From positions 48,091,560 to 48,155,559 of the forward strand of contig NC_037669.1 of the NCBI RefSeq assembly GCF_003255815.1: 64,000 nt of DNA, written 5' to 3'. Numbering within the stretch: position 1 is the first letter of the stretch; every line of letters begins with the position of its first letter. Positions 48,755 through 59,414 of this stretch are shown here, piece after piece. Under the pieces are notes generated by a model, which saw only the letters and a program-made list of their open reading frames with translations, searched no databases and was not told where the DNA came from. A program made the position numbers and the translations under genes. Source of the DNA: Theropithecus gelada. Lineage: Eukaryota > Chordata > Mammalia > Primates > Cercopithecidae.

Positions 48755-48850
48755 GTGCTAAGCAGGCCCACTTGACACAGCCACAGCTGGCCAGTAATTG
48801 GTGAAATTAGCAAGTCGGCGGGGACAGAGGTCAGGTGGTTAATGCTGTAG
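48755..48850. promoter_or_regulatory. Small homeodomain-motif island
   Basis: CAGCTGG, CCAGTAATTGGTG, GAAATTAGC and GGTGGTTAATGC sit close together in GC-rich DNA. It is weaker than the other islands. Confidence 0.3.
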
Positions 48851-49404
48851 TGGGGGCTTTGATGAAGTTAGTCCCAGGGAAGGACTGGGAGCTGGGGTTT
48901 GACCTTCTGTGTGTCACGGGGCTCTCCTGCCCTGCCTGTAACGTGGTTAGGGGACCTCCAGCTGCCGGCTTGTCCCAGGGCTCTCAGAGGCAGAACCCAG
49001 GGAGCTGCAGCTTGGCCTGAGCCTCAAGATGCAGCCACAGCACTAAGTTGCCGACTGTGTCCTCTAAGCCAAGACACATGCAGAAGCCAAGGGGGCTTTT
49101 CAAGCCCTAAAGATCTTGGGGTGATGCCCCTTGGCTTCCTGGAAGAGGCCTTCAGCAGGCTCCCCTTGGAGAAAAGCAGCAGGCCCGCCTCCCCACCTCT
49201 GCATCCCTCGTGAGTGCCCCTCAGACCAACTCTGCATCTGGAAATGGGATGAGTTCTTCACTGGGTATTCCCCTTATTCAATCGAGCCTCACCCTCCCCT
49301 CTAGGTTAAAGGCCTCCCAGTGTCTTCTCCTGTCCTGAGCTCCAGAGAGTGTCCTCTGAGCATGGTCCTTGGTTCCCACTCTTCCCTGGCACAGTGCTCC
49401 TCCC
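48851..49404. other. Unique intergenic DNA
   Basis: No gene recognised. Confidence 0.4.
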
Positions 49405-49512
49405 TTCTTTCATTATATATCATTTATTGGGCACCTACTAGATGCCATGAGCTGGGCTGGGAGTTGGGATGCAGAAGTGAGCAAAATCTGACCAGAGCCT
49501 AGTCCAGTTGGT
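49405..49512 (-). mobile_element. L2 LINE 3' end
   Basis: 'catttattgggcacctactag', 'atgccatgagctgggctggg' and 'agaagtgagcaaaatctgac' are the reverse-complement L2 tail. Confidence 0.7.
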
Positions 49513-49754
49513 GCTCAGGACACCTTCTGTGGCCATGCCACACCTCCCTGCCGCAGCCAGGGAGCCAGAGACCCTGTCACTGACCATCCTTTAACCCTCA
49601 AACCTGGAATCACCTCCTTTTTGGCTTCTATTCCAACCCCAAGGAACAAGGAATTGCCACCTGCTGGTCCTTTATATAGACGCACTCAAGCACTTAAGCA
49701 CGTCTCCCTGGGCTGTCACTGCCAGCATCATCATCATCACCACCATTTTAAAGG

Positions 49755-49925
49755 CAGGTCCTTTGGAGTCAACACCTGGGGTGATATTCTAGCACAGCCA
49801 CTTGCCAGCTGTGTGACTTTCTCCTCTCCAGACCTCAGTTTCCTCTTGGATAATGTGGGGTCAATGACCCCTGTCTGGGAGGGTTGTGGACAGTTGTGGG
49901 CATTAAATGGAACCATGCATAGCCA
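49755..49925 (+). mobile_element. MIR SINE
   Basis: 'ccacttgccagctgtgtgac', 'cagacctcagtttcctcttgg' and 'gttgtgggcattaaatggaacc' match MIR in order. Confidence 0.85.
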
Positions 49926-49927
49926 CC

Positions 49928-50690
49928 TTCCTGGCCTTCTTGCTGTTCTCCAGACAGGGGCAGGCCTGTTCCTGCCCCAGGCTTTTGCACTTGCTGTTCC
50001 CTCTGCCCAGAACGCTTTTTCCCCAGATAGCCTCATGGTCCAGTGCCTCACCTCATTCCAGTTCCTGATAGATGTCACCCCCTCAGAAATGGAGGCCACT
50101 CTGTTTTTTTGTGTGTGTTGTGTTGTTTTGTTTTGTTTTTGAGACAGAGTCTCGCTGTGTCGCCCAGGCTGGAGTGCAGTGGCATGATCTCGACTCACTG
50201 CAAGCTCCGCCTCCCGGGTTCACGCCATTCTCCTGCCTCAGCCTCCCGAGTAGCTGGGACTACAGGTGCCCGCCACCACACCCGGCTAATTTTTTTGTAT
50301 TTTTAGTAGAGACAGGGTTTTACCATGTTAGCCAGGATGGTCTCGATCTCCTGACCTCGTGATCCACCCACCTTGGCCTCCCAAAGTGTTGGGATTACAG
50401 GCGTGAGCCACCGTGTCCGGCGAGGCCACTCTGTTGGGTGTTGAGTGACTCAGCACTCCCCTGCCCACTCCCTGAGCCCCCTTCTCAGTCAGCTCACCTG
50501 CCCATTTCCTCTCCGGCGTTCATTGCTAGGACCATGTTCTGCACACCTGTTTCTCATCTGTCTCCCTCAACTAGAATACTAACCGCATGAGGGTAGGGGT
50601 CTGCCTGTTTTGTTCCTCGCTGTATCTCCAGTATCTAACAGGTGCTCAATCAATATTTCTTGAATTGCATCCAATTAATAGTGCCTGACA
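49928..50690 (+). mobile_element. L2 LINE 3' end, split by an AluY
   Basis: 'caggcttttgcacttgctgt', 'tccctctgcccagaacgc' and 'gatgtcaccccctcagaaatg' precede the Alu; 'ctagaatactaaccgcatgag' and 'aggtgctcaatcaatatttc' follow it. This is a well-preserved L2 3' region. Confidence 0.9.
50106..50421 (-). mobile_element. AluY
   Basis: Full Alu on the minus strand with AluY words (complement of 'tctcgatctcctgacctcgtg' and 'caagctccgcctcccgggtt'). The target-site duplication gaggccactctgtt is perfect at 50092-50105 and 50422-50435. Confidence 0.95.
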
Positions 50691-50728
50691 CATCTGTGAG
50701 TTTGAGATTGTTTCAAAGTAAAATGTTA

Positions 50729-51029
50729 CTTTTTTTGAGGCAGAGTCTTGCTCTGTTGCCCAGGCTGGAGTACAGTGGCATAATCTCAGCTCACTGCAAC
50801 CTCCGCCCCCTGGGTTTAAACAATTCTCCTGCCTCAGCCTCTGGAGTAGCTGTGGTTACAGGCACTCGCCACTATGCCCAGCTAATTTTTATATATATAT
50901 TTTTATTTTTAGTACAGATGGGGTTTCACCATGTTGGCCAGGCTGGTCTCGAACTCCTGACCTCGTGATCCGCCTGCCTCAGCCTCCCAAAGTGCTGGGA
51001 TTACAGGCGTGAGCCACCCGCACCCAGCC
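50729..51029 (-). mobile_element. AluS-type element
   Basis: Full minus-strand Alu. The target-site duplication tcaaagtaaaatgtta is perfect at 50713-50728 and 51030-51045. The middle linker has expanded to TATATATATATTTTTATTTTT. Confidence 0.9.
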
Positions 51030-51045
51030 TCAAAGTAAAATGTTA

Positions 51046-51790
51046 TTTTAAAAATGCATACTTTTTAAAGATTGGCACTCGGTAGGACTCAGGTCATCAG
51101 AACAGAGTCCCCTTTCCTTTTTAGCACAGGCACCCTCCCATGACGTGGAGCTCACTCACCCTCTGAGGGGGTCAGCCTGGCTCTGACTTGGGGAAAGCTC
51201 TGGCTCCACATGGCTGAGATCTGCTCCCTGGGATCCTGCCCCCACCCATGGATGCCAGGCCTGAAGATGAGTGGGCACTCACCAGGGAGCGCGGCCTGTA
51301 GAAAGGCCCTGGGGCTGCAGGGTGTGTGGTGCAGTGGAACAACTGGGGAAGCCAGCACGGTGGGAGGTCAGAGGCAGAGGGCCAGAGGCAGATGGGTGGG
51401 CCCAGGCCACCAGGCCCTCATGGTGAGGATGAGACGTGCAGTTCTTATGCTTAGAGCGGGGGAGCCTGGTTTAAAGCCACCAGGCAATGCGATTGAACGT
51501 GAGTTTGGCACAGCTGTCCCAGGAAGAACCTATGTGGGTGGGTAGAAAGGGGAAGGCTGAGAACTGGAACAGCAAGGCCTGTGCAGATGGCAGGGGCCAG
51601 CAGTAGAGAATGGATACAGGTCAGGGTTGGGTTTGAGGTAATCAGGACAGGGCAGCCACGTTATTTGTCAACCCAGATGGTGGGCACAGGAGAGATGACA
51701 GACCCCCATGCGGAACCACCCCTGGCTTCCTGATGGAAACAGCGCAGGCCCTGGAGGCAGCATCCACACCCTCCTTCATGTCCACTAGGC
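51046..51790. other. Unique DNA downstream of DNAJB8
   Basis: No gene or repeat recognised. This is 3' flank of DNAJB8 on the minus strand. Confidence 0.4.
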
Positions 51791-51797
51791 TGGAGCT

Positions 51798-51857
51798 GGC
51801 CCCACATCCCCACAAAGCTGGGCAAGCTGTTCCATGAACTCACTTGGCACATTTATT
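51798..51857 (-). terminator. DNAJB8 polyadenylation signal
   Basis: The minus strand has AATAAA at 51857-51852, 88 bases after the stop codon. It is followed, after about 35 bases, by a GU-rich element (GCTTTGTGGGGATGTGGG, 51817-51800). Cleavage is expected about 51825-51842. This is the only AATAAA close to the stop, so the 3' UTR is short, about 110 nucleotides. Confidence 0.75.
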
Positions 51858-51944
51858 AACCATCGGGCTATGTCTGCGGCCCCATGTGTTTGCTGCCCCG
51901 TTCATGGTGGTGACAGAAGGAAGGCAGAGCCAGGTGGCCGGCGC

Positions 51945-52643
51945 CTACTTGCTATCCATCCATTTGAGCTGCTCCTTGCCATTCACAGTCACCGACTTGA
52001 GCTGCCCATCTTCCTCCACCTCCACACGCTCCTGCCCGTTCTCCACGATGCGCTTGGTGGTGACCTTGTGGCCATTGATCATCTCGGTGGACGACATCAC
52101 CGACTTGAACCCCGAGCTGCCAGAGCCGGAGCCCCCGAAGGAAGTGGATGAGAAGGTGGTGTGGCTGCCCCCGCTGCGGCCCAGCGTGTTGAAGGATGAG
52201 AAGGCCTCCATGAAGGCTGGGAACTCTCCAAAGCCCGCCGAGAAGGCCCCCCGCAGGCCATGGCCCCGGCCACCACGGTCACTGTTGAATGGGCTGTCCC
52301 AGAACTCAAAGGAGAAGGGGTCCAGGCCACCGAAAAACTCCCGGAAGATGTCCTCAGGGTTACGGAAGGTGTAGCCGGTGTCGAAGGGGCTGCCGTAGGG
52401 CGTGCTGGCCCCGCCGCCAGCCCGCCAGCTGTCACAGCCTGCGCGGTCGTACAGGGAGCGCTTCTTGGAGTCGGACAGGACCTCGTAGGCCTCAGACACC
52501 TGCTTGAACTTCTTCTCAGCTTCCTCCTTGTTGTCAGGGTTCTTGTCGGGGTGCCAGCGAAGGGCCAGCTTGCGGTAGGCTTTCTTGATGTCCTCCGGGG
52601 AAGCGCTGGCCTGCACGCCCAGCACTTCGTAGTAGTTAGCCAT
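51945..52643 (-). CDS. DNAJB8: DnaJ (Hsp40) homolog subfamily B member 8
   Basis: 232-residue class B J-protein co-chaperone, full length for the family. Residues 1-70 form the J domain with the HPD motif at 31-33, which stimulates Hsp70 ATPase. Residues 75-145 are a Gly/Phe-rich linker (FFGGLDPF at 103-110). Residues 149-180 are the Ser/Thr-rich segment that in DNAJB8 and DNAJB6 is known to oppose polyglutamine aggregation and bind histone deacetylases. The C-terminal part (187-232, KVTTKRIVENGQERVEVEEDG region) is the short beta domain. The frame has no intron or stop; the stop is TAG at 51947-51945. The start has G at -3 and +4, a strong Kozak context. In human the gene is mainly testis-expressed. 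Compared with the human protein as I remember it, residues 48 (Q), 84 (G), 153 (T), 156 (R) and 173 (G) differ; Q48 also occurs in DNAJB6-like proteins and is probably ancestral. Antisense open frames are shadows. Confidence 0.97.
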   Translation of the reverse strand: MANYYEVLGVQASASPEDIKKAYRKLALRWHPDKNPDNKEEAEKKFKQVSEAYEVLSDSKKRSLYDRAGCDSWRAGGGASTPYGSPFDTGYTFRNPEDIFREFFGGLDPFSFEFWDSPFNSDRGGRGHGLRGAFSAGFGEFPAFMEAFSSFNTLGRSGGSHTTFSSTSFGGSGSGSSGFKSVMSSTEMINGHKVTTKRIVENGQERVEVEEDGQLKSVTVNGKEQLKWMDSK

Positions 52644-52703
52644 GGCCAGGGGTGTGGGTGAGAGGAGAGGGGACGTGGAGGCCAGGTGGGCTCAGGGGCC
52701 CAG

Positions 52704-52809
52704 CTGGTCAGATGGACGGTGGAGAGAGGTGGCCGGTGGTCTGGGGCCCTTCAGCAGGGGCCTGGCTGGACTCCTCAGGCTCCAGGCAAGATTCTGCTGG
52801 GGAGTTCAC
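52704..52809 (-). other. Possible small 5' UTR intron of DNAJB8
   Basis: On the minus strand a donor-like AAAAG|GTGAAC at 52809 and an acceptor-like pyrimidine stretch ending GACCAG at 52704 would frame a 106-base GT-AG intron between the promoter and the start codon. The donor is not strong. It is equally possible that the 5' UTR is unspliced. Confidence 0.2.
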
Positions 52810-52817
52810 CTTTTCAT
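52806..52817 (-). other. Minimal upstream reading frame (Met-Lys-Arg-stop)
   Basis: If transcription starts near 52900, the 5' leader contains ATG at 52817-52815 followed by AAA, AGG and TGA. Such a four-codon frame could lower or regulate DNAJB8 translation. It overlaps the possible splice donor, so splicing would remove part of it. Confidence 0.35.
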
Positions 52818-52897
52818 AGTACCAGTTCTCAGGGACTGGAGGGGCGCCCACTGAGAGGGGTGGGGGGAGGGGAGGGACACTGCCGCTGAGGGGCCAG

Positions 52898-52985
52898 GTC
52901 AGGGTGGGCTGCCCTCCAGAGCTCCCTTTATGACATCAGCTCTCAGGGCGTGGCCTACCCCCGCCCCCAGCTCTGCACCAGGCAA
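52898..52985 (-). promoter_or_regulatory. DNAJB8 core promoter candidate
   Basis: Read on the minus strand in order: GC-box GGGGGCGGGGG (about 52974-52964), a KLF/Sp-like CCACGCCC (about 52955-52948), CRE-like TGATGTCA (52938-52931), immediately overlapped by TATA-like CATAAAGGG (52932-52924). A start about 25-30 bases further, near 52900, would give a leader of about 260 bases. A CRE next to TATA is a common arrangement in genes expressed in round spermatids under CREM, which suits DNAJB8. The start site itself is not visible. Confidence 0.5.
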
Positions 52986-53289
52986 AGCTGGGCATATGGG
53001 CCTGCCCCTGTCACTGAGGCGGCCACAGCGGTGGGTGGGAACGGGATGCTCTGTGACTCAGGTGGTGTGGGCTGAACCCCGGGAGCCAAAGGGCAGAGGC
53101 AGGATTGGCCATGAGATTCTAGCCTTGGTGGGTGACAAAGGTCCGTGGCCGTGGTGGGGGAGATGGGCGAGGGCCTTCTGGGTATGTCCACTCTGCCGAT
53201 GGCTAGGCAGCGGCTAAGGCAAGAGGAGGCCAAGGTGGGATTCAGGCAGGCTGGGGTGGGGAAAAGAGTCTGCTTTTCTCGTGCCCATT

Positions 53290-53470
53290 ATCTGGCCAGG
53301 TCTTCCGCGGTAAGCTCCACAAAGGCAGGAAAGTCTGTCCCTGTCTAGGACAGTGGCTGGCGTACGAGGGCCATCGGTAAACACTTGGATGAACAAGGCT
53401 CAGAGACATGCAGTGCTCAAGGTCACACAGCGAGTCAGTGAGGGAGGGGATGTGAAACCAGGGCCAAGGC
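53290..53470. mobile_element. L2/MIR-like fragments
   Basis: 'gtctaggacagtggctggcg' and 'ggtaaacacttggatgaac' resemble a plus-strand L2 tail, directly followed by 'ctcaaggtcacacagcgagtc', a minus-strand MIR piece. Confidence 0.55.
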
Positions 53471-53554
53471 TGCAGCGGACAGCAAATCCAAAGAAGCGTT
53501 CCACTCAATTCTGGTAAGAAAAATAGGGATTGATGATAAATATTGATTACTGAG

Positions 53555-53918
53555 TGTAGCAGGTTGAATGGTGGCCCCCAAAAAGATACGTTCCTGTCCT
53601 AATCCTTGGAACCTCTGAATGTGAGCTTATTTGGAAAAAGGATCTTTTCGGATGTAATTAAATTAAGGATGTTGAGATGAGATCATCCTGGATTATCTAA
53701 GTGGCCCTAAATCCAGTGACACATGTCCTTATAGGAGGTGGACACTGATGCAGCCAGAAGCTGGGGGCCAGGAGGGCTCTCTCTGCAGCCTCCAGAGGGA
53801 GTGCAGCCCTGCTAACACCTCGATTTCAGATCCCTGGCCTCCAGAACTGGGGGGAAGAGATTTATTTTGTTTTAAGCTACCCAGTTTGTAATAATTTGTA
53901 ACAGCCCTAGAAAACGAA
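53555..53918 (+). mobile_element. MLT1-type MaLR LTR
   Basis: Starts 'tgtagcaggttgaatggtgg' and contains 'ggtggcccccaaaaagata', 'gatgtaattaaattaaggatg', 'atcatcctggattatctaag', 'ggcctccagaactgggggg' and 'gcccagtttgt'-like 'acccagtttgtaataatttg', ending 'cctagaaaacgaat'. A near-complete LTR without internal sequence. Confidence 0.9.
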
Positions 53919-54149
53919 TCGGGTGAGTGAGGTAACCAAATATTCTTAGGCATTTATATTCCTTTAATTCTTGTTCTGGTGTTGGATCATATATAGAAAC
54001 AGCAATTCACAATAATGATTAATATCTGTTCCTACCTTCACCTCACCCCACTCCAGTTAAGATCAAAACCATGCTAAACCACCTACTAACCACACCAATA
54101 AAGAGCCTAGATGTTTGGGTCACCAAGTCTTAACTAAAGATAACCTGCC
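53919..54149. other. AT-rich unassigned DNA
   Basis: No gene. 'gatcatatatagaaacagcaattc' and similar AT-rich sequence could be an old transposon remnant; not recognised. Confidence 0.35.
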
Positions 54150-54530
54150 TGCTTTCTTTCCTTCCTTCCTTCCTCCCTTCCTTCCTTCCTTCCTTCTTTC
54201 CTTCCTCCCTCCCTCTTCCTTTCCCTTCCCTTCCTTCCTTCCCTCCTCCCTTCCTCCCTTTCCCACTCCTTCCCTCCTTTCTTCCTCCCTACCTCCCTTT
54301 TTTCCTTCCTTCTTTCCTCTTCGTTCCTCCCTTTCTCCTTCCTTCCTTCCTTCTTTCCTTCCTTCTTCCCTCCCTCCCTTCCCCCTTCTCCCTTCCCTCC
54401 CTTCTTCACTCTTGGCATTTTTCCTTCCTCCTTCCTTCCTTCATTCCTCCCTTCTTTCTCTTCTTCCTTTTTCCAGTCTTTATCCCTTTCTATTATCCTC
54501 CCTCTCTCTTTCTCTTTTCTTCCAATGCTC
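54150..54530. repeat. 380 bp (CTTC/CCTT)n polypyrimidine tract
   Basis: On the plus strand cttcc, tccct and ttcctt units run with almost no purines for long stretches. This gives Ser/Pro/Leu/Phe frames on one strand and Arg/Lys/Glu/Gly frames on the other, none meaningful. It begins 1.5 kb upstream of the DNAJB8 start. Confidence 0.95.
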
Positions 54531-54909
54531 ATGGGTGCTAGGTTTCAGGCTCCTAGCAGGGGATAGTATGTTCTAACCAATCCCAAATGCCAGGAGGGAT
54601 GGAGACAGACTGTAGAGACACTTTGCAAACCCAGCCTCCAGTGACCATCGCTGTCTCTCCATGCAGCTTATCAAGAGCATGACTTACCCCCAGTGCCGGG
54701 CATCCACCCACCTACACCTGCTGACACATGTGGCTTGGCAGAGGAGTTGAAGAGCAGAACTTCTCTACTGGATGTAGCTACAGATGAACCTGGTTCTTTA
54801 TCTCTGTGGCTGGATTTTTGTCACTATGTCTCTGTTACTAGTTAGCACCTGCTGTCCCTTGCAGGCTTGTCCACTGGGGCAGGAGAAAGATGCTTGCCCT
54901 GCCCAGTTC
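54531..54909. other. Unique spacer
   Basis: No gene or clear repeat between the pyrimidine tract and the next GGT/GAT array. Confidence 0.35.
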
Positions 54910-55325
54910 TCCATGATGGCGGTGGCAGTGGGAGAGGCGCTGCTGTTGACTGTGGTGCCCGTGGGGAGAGGCACGGTGGGTGTCCATGGAGATGGATAAG
55001 GTGTCATTAAATAGTAGAGGTGACCATGGTAGCAGTGTTGGTGTGGAGGTAGTGGTCATGGTGGGAGTGTGCTGGACTTGGTCATGGTGATGGTGATGCT
55101 GGTGGTGACAGCAGTAAGATTTGTGCTGGAGAGTAACTGATGATGGTAGTGGTGGTGGGGATGGTCATGCCAGAGGAGATGGTAATAGTGAGCCTGTGTT
55201 GTGGTTGGCAGTGATGGTGCAGGTATGATGAGGAGGTGATGGGAATGGCTCCTAGTGAGCCCTTGGTGTGGTTGGCAGTGGTGACAGTAATGGTGACGAT
55301 GAAGGTGAAGATGGTGGAAGTAGCA
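54910..55325. repeat. Degenerate (GGT/GAT)n array
   Basis: ggtgatgg, gtggtgg and gatggtgg words interleaved with more diverged sequence such as 'gtgtgctggacttgg'. Same strand bias as the main array. Confidence 0.7.
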
Positions 55326-55742
55326 GAGGTTGCATCTTGTTCGGCTCTGCCACAGTGACAGCTTTCACCTCTCAGTGGTTCACGACGTTCACGACAAGCA
55401 TCTGGTTCCCCCAACTTCACTAGCTGGTGCCTGCAGGCAGTTGCCAGGGCCCCGCCTCCCATAGCTTCTCACTACGGGTCCCAGGCTGGAGGAGCAGCTC
55501 TGACCCACACACTCTTCTCTCATGAGGGTGCCACTCAGAGCCAGCAGGAACGTGCTGCCTCTGAAAGCTTCTGTTGGTCCATGATGTGTGGCACTCTTGC
55601 TGCATCCCATGGTCAAGGCCAGCATCTGTGGGGCAAAGAATGTTTCCTTCAGGAAGGTTCTGCAAATCTCAGGGCAATAAGGAGACAAGTCTGAGATTCC
55701 CATAGGGAAGAGGGAGTGAGCAGTTCTCCAACATATGCCAGA
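55326..55742. other. Unassigned DNA between arrays
   Basis: Not repetitive in style; no gene recognised. Confidence 0.35.
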
Positions 55743-55990
55743 TGCTAATGGCGGGACTGACCGGGGATGGTAACGATGGCTTTGCTGGGAGCAGTGTCGG
55801 TGCTGCTGGTGCCGGGGTCACCAGTGGTGGTGATGGGGTAGGAGGCAGGAATTGTGCTATTAATGGAGGATGGTGGTGAGGGTGGTTGTGGAAGAGGCAA
55901 TGGTAGAGGGGGGTGCTGAGTGGTGAGAAGGACGCAGTGGTGGAAATGCTGATGTGAATGCCAATGGCGATGGTAATGGCACTGACGTGT
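55743..55990. repeat. Degenerate (GGT/GAT)n array
   Basis: 'ggtgctgctggtgccggggtc', 'caccagtggtggtgatgggg' and 'atggtggtgagggtggttg' are in the same motif family. Confidence 0.75.
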
Positions 55991-56435
55991 GGGGCTCTGT
56001 ATTTTCTGTTGCTAACTTGGCATTACACCAACCTCTTCTATGGTCTCCTTGCATCCTGGAGAAATCTGAGGGATTTTCCAGAATCCTGTCACCAGTATAG
56101 TTCCAGGTTAGAGCCTGCCATTACACGAGATTTGGAGAGTGGAAAAGAGAGGCCGTTGCAGGCAGGTGACAATGGAGAGCTTTGCAACAGCTCAGGGCAA
56201 TCTTCTGCGAAGCCCCTGCTTCCAAGCCACAGGCTGAGGCATGGATGGGGGGCTTCCTGGAATACCATGAGCTCCTCAGCAGCTCCCAGGCAAGCTCTAG
56301 AGAGCTGCTCACCTGGAAGCTGCTGGTGACCATCTCAATTCCTTGTTCCCTGACCGCTGGTCCCAGACTGTTCAGGGTGCAGCTTGTAGTAAACATCCTC
56401 CTCCTTGGTATGCATTTGAGGGCTTTGTACTGTGA
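55991..56435. other. Unassigned DNA between arrays
   Basis: No gene recognised; its right end runs into the next array. Confidence 0.35.
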
Positions 56436-56439
56436 GGGT

Positions 56440-56945
56440 GACGGCAGCTCAGATGAAGTTGGTGGTAGTGGTGGAGGTGAGTGTGAGGATACCAGTGAGG
56501 AAGCAGTTGGTGGCATCAGGGAGGCATTGGAGGGGCAGTGGTGGTGGCGGTGGTGGTGGTGGCAGTCTAATTAGAGACAGTGGTGGGTCTGGCTGAGGCA
56601 GACCCAGTGGTGGTGATGGTGGTGGTAATAGAGGAGGCGATGACGGTGGTGATGGCGAAGGCGGTGGGAGTGGTGGTACTGGCGGCGGTAGAGATGGCAG
56701 TGCTGATAAGTTGATGTCGCAGGTGGGATGGTGGGTGGAGATGGAGGTGGAGGAAGTGTGGTGACAGTGATGTGGTGGTGACACAACGCTGACACAGGTG
56801 GACAGCACCATGGTGATGGTGACGGAGATGATAGTGATAGTGGGGATGGTGGCGGTGGTAGAGGAGATGGGGACGGGACACTGCGGTGTTGATGGTGATG
56901 GTGACACCGCTGAGGGTATTGGTGGCCTGACATTGCAAAGGTGAA
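56440..56945. repeat. (GGT/GAT)n array
   Basis: 'agtggtggtggcggtggtgg' and 'gtgatggtggtggtaatagag' style repeats; the opposite strand reads as His/Pro/Ser/Thr-rich chance frames. It is the best preserved of the three arrays on this side of DNAJB8. Confidence 0.85.
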
Positions 56946-57734
56946 GCCTGAAGTTTCCATGATGATGGAATCAGGACAGTGAGGGAGGGGGTGGTGACAA
57001 CAATGTTAAGAGACAAGGGACCTAGCATAACAAGGCATCTGAGAATCCTGTGGCCGCCTCCCCGTTCCGGCCCTCCCTGCCTTGTTGGAGACTCTGGCTC
57101 TGGTCTGCACTGTACTCCCAGGGGAACTTTCTTCCAGCCACTGCCCTGCTCCGACCCCTGTTCCTGGGATGGGTCTGTGGGAGTCAGCCAGGATGGAGAC
57201 AGGCCTGGAGACCCCCTCACTGCTGCCCTTTCAGGGCTGTCTTAGGGCACACAGAACAGACCACTTGGTAGGACTTACGGGAACAGGTGTGTCACCTGGG
57301 AACAGATCCTGCCCCTCACCATCAATGGCATCCTGAGATGGAGGCCCCTGTGAGGAGCTCCCCATGAAGGCTGCTGTGGACCGTGGAGCTGGGCAGCGTG
57401 CAGAGGAATTTCCCTTCTACAAAGGGTTCAGGCTAGTCTCCTTCCACGCCAGCGTTTGGGGAGCCAAGGGGGAGCAGCAGGGGCTCTGAGGCCTCCATGG
57501 GGCCTGCTGGAGGGACAGGGACACACAGGTGTGAGTGCACACTCAGGCCCCACATGGTCCACCCTCGATGCTGTCAGGCCACCTTCCCTCTTCAAGCCTC
57601 TCTGTCCCCATTCACCAGGGGATGCTTTTAGGGCTTTGCCCTCTCCGGGGAGCCAGCCTAGCCTTCCTGGCCTCTGATATCCCATGTCCCTCATCTCAGG
57701 CCTACCCTATAGCCAACCCCGAGCCATGGCCAGG
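56946..57734. other. Unique intergenic DNA
   Basis: No gene recognised. Confidence 0.4.
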
Positions 57735-57815
57735 GAGAGAAGGACCTTCAGCAACCAAGCGAGGCCCAGAGAGGGCAGAGCATACCCAAGGTCACACAGC
57801 AGTACCAGGAAGGTC
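57735..57815 (-). mobile_element. MIR fragment
   Basis: 'gcgaggcccagagagggcag' and 'acccaaggtcacacagcagt' are the reverse-complement MIR middle. Confidence 0.75.
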
Positions 57816-57827
57816 TCCCCGGGGCGA

Positions 57828-57990
57828 GCTGATGGAGCCGATTAAGCAGCCAATTGGTATTCGGAGCAGCCAGAGGCCCCTCTCTGTCTCTGTAATTAAT
57901 GGAGTGGCTTTTTAAAAGGATTCTAATCACCCCCGATCCTATCTGCTTATCACTAGAGTTCCTAATTAGATGATCCTGGCAGTCACTCAG
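57828..57990. promoter_or_regulatory. Homeodomain/GATA island next to DNAJB8 5' flank
   Basis: The block carries CCGATTAAGC, CCAATTGG (57850-57857), GTAATTAATGG, GATTCTAATCACC, reverse GATA sites CTATCT (57939-57944) and CTTATCA (57946-57952), CCTAATTAGATG and GCTAATTCC. That is six or more TAAT/ATTA cores plus two GATA sites in 160 bases, in GC-rich surroundings and without a repeat match. It is the island nearest to GATA2 in the inferred map. Confidence 0.5.
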
Positions 57991-58129
57991 CTAATTCCCT
58001 CCAGCCCCTTGCAGCCCTGCCTGGCCTGGGCAGCCCACCCCACCCCCGGCCACCCAGGCCCGGCCAGATGGGCAGTTTGGGGCCTTCTCTCCCCTCAGGG
58101 CCCCTGGTCCTCTAACTGCATTAGCTCCA

Positions 58130-58255
58130 GGATGGATGGGCGACAGCGATGGATGGATGGACGGGCGGCTGGATGGACAGAGTGGCAGGTGAGTGAAGGG
58201 GCTGAATAGTGGGCAGCCACAGAGTGGATGGGCGGATGGACAGACAGACGGGCTA
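58130..58255. repeat. (GGAT/GGAC)n tetranucleotide-type repeat
   Basis: ggatggatgg, gatggatggacgggcgg and ggatggacagac words with interruptions. Confidence 0.8.
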
Positions 58256-58284
58256 AGGGGCAGATCCCACAGTGGGGAAGAGCT

Positions 58285-58505
58285 CAGCCTGTCAGGTGAC
58301 ACAGCCTGGGCTCCAACCCCAGCACTGCCACTCCCCAGCCATGTGTCCTTGGGGAAGTCATATAACCTGGCTGTGCCCCAGCATCCTCATCTCATCTGTA
58401 AAAGGGAAGTAATGATGGTCCCCTCTCACAGGGTTACTGTGGGGAGGTCAGAATGGAGAAGGAGCTGTGTGTGCATGTGTTGGCATCCTGGCAGTGTTGA
58501 TAATG
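58285..58505 (+). mobile_element. MIR SINE, nearly full length
   Basis: 'ctgggctccaaccccagcac', 'agccatgtgtccttggggaag', 'ctcatctcatctgtaaaaggg' and 'ctcacagggttactgtgggg' follow MIR from end to end. Confidence 0.9.
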
Positions 58506-58509
58506 GGTG

Positions 58510-59213
58510 GGCAGAGACAGATGAAAGGGCAGCCTGCCTGGTGAGCCATTGGAAGGTATGATAGGCAGACAGCCCCATGGTCAGGCTTACATGCAGGCTC
58601 ACATGCAGATTGGTGGCCGATGGGGTGGGAAGATAGTGGGCTACGCAACCATAGAAGGGCCAATGAGCTCACATCCTCCCCAGTGGTGCCAGGGCGATCT
58701 CAGCTCAGCTCTCAGACCTCTTCAGGCAGCCTTCCTGCCCAGTCCTCCAAGCCAGTGATGACAGGTGCCCAGTGGGTTCCCCAGATTCCTTCCCTGCCAT
58801 CCTAACTCAAGTATACCCTTCCTGGTGGTGGCCCATGTGGTCTCTGGAGGCTCAGATCTAGCCCCAAGTAGGGATTTACTGCCTGAGTGAAGGCATCATT
58901 TGTGGGGCCTTCTGAGTTCCAAGTTGCTTCAACCAGTTAGGGTAGCTCCCCTCCTCAAGGGTCCCAGCTCCCAGTTCCCCTGGCATGGAGCAACCCTAGG
59001 CAGGGCTGTGACCCTGAGTTTCTCAGTTACTCGAAGCCTCCAGGAGGATCCAAACCCCAGAGCCTCTCCATTCACCCACAGGGCTCTGCAGTTTCTGGGG
59101 TATGGAGTTTCCTGGGTCTTTTTTGTAGAACAAAAAAGCCTGAAGTATCTTCCAGAGTAAAGGCGTGCATGCATATGCACACATCTACACCAGCAGATAG
59201 CCACCCATCTCCT
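58510..59213. other. Unique intergenic DNA
   Basis: No gene or repeat recognised. Confidence 0.4.
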
Positions 59214-59414
59214 CATGCACCTACCCATCAATCCACCCACCTACCCACCCACCTAGCCACCCAGCCACCCAGCCACCCACACGCCCAGCCACCCAGCCAC
59301 CCGGCCACCTACACGCCCGGCCGCCCACCCGCCTGACCACCCAGCCACCCACCCACCCAGCCACCCAGCCACCCACACACCCAGTCACTCACACACCCAG
59401 CCACCCAGCCACCC
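59214..59414. repeat. (CCAC/CCAG)n array, G-quadruplex type on minus strand
   Basis: Repeats of ccacccagccacccag with acacgcc and gccgccc interruptions. The minus strand reads GGGTGGCTGGGTGGCTGGG, with runs of three G separated by five bases, repeated several times. Confidence 0.95.
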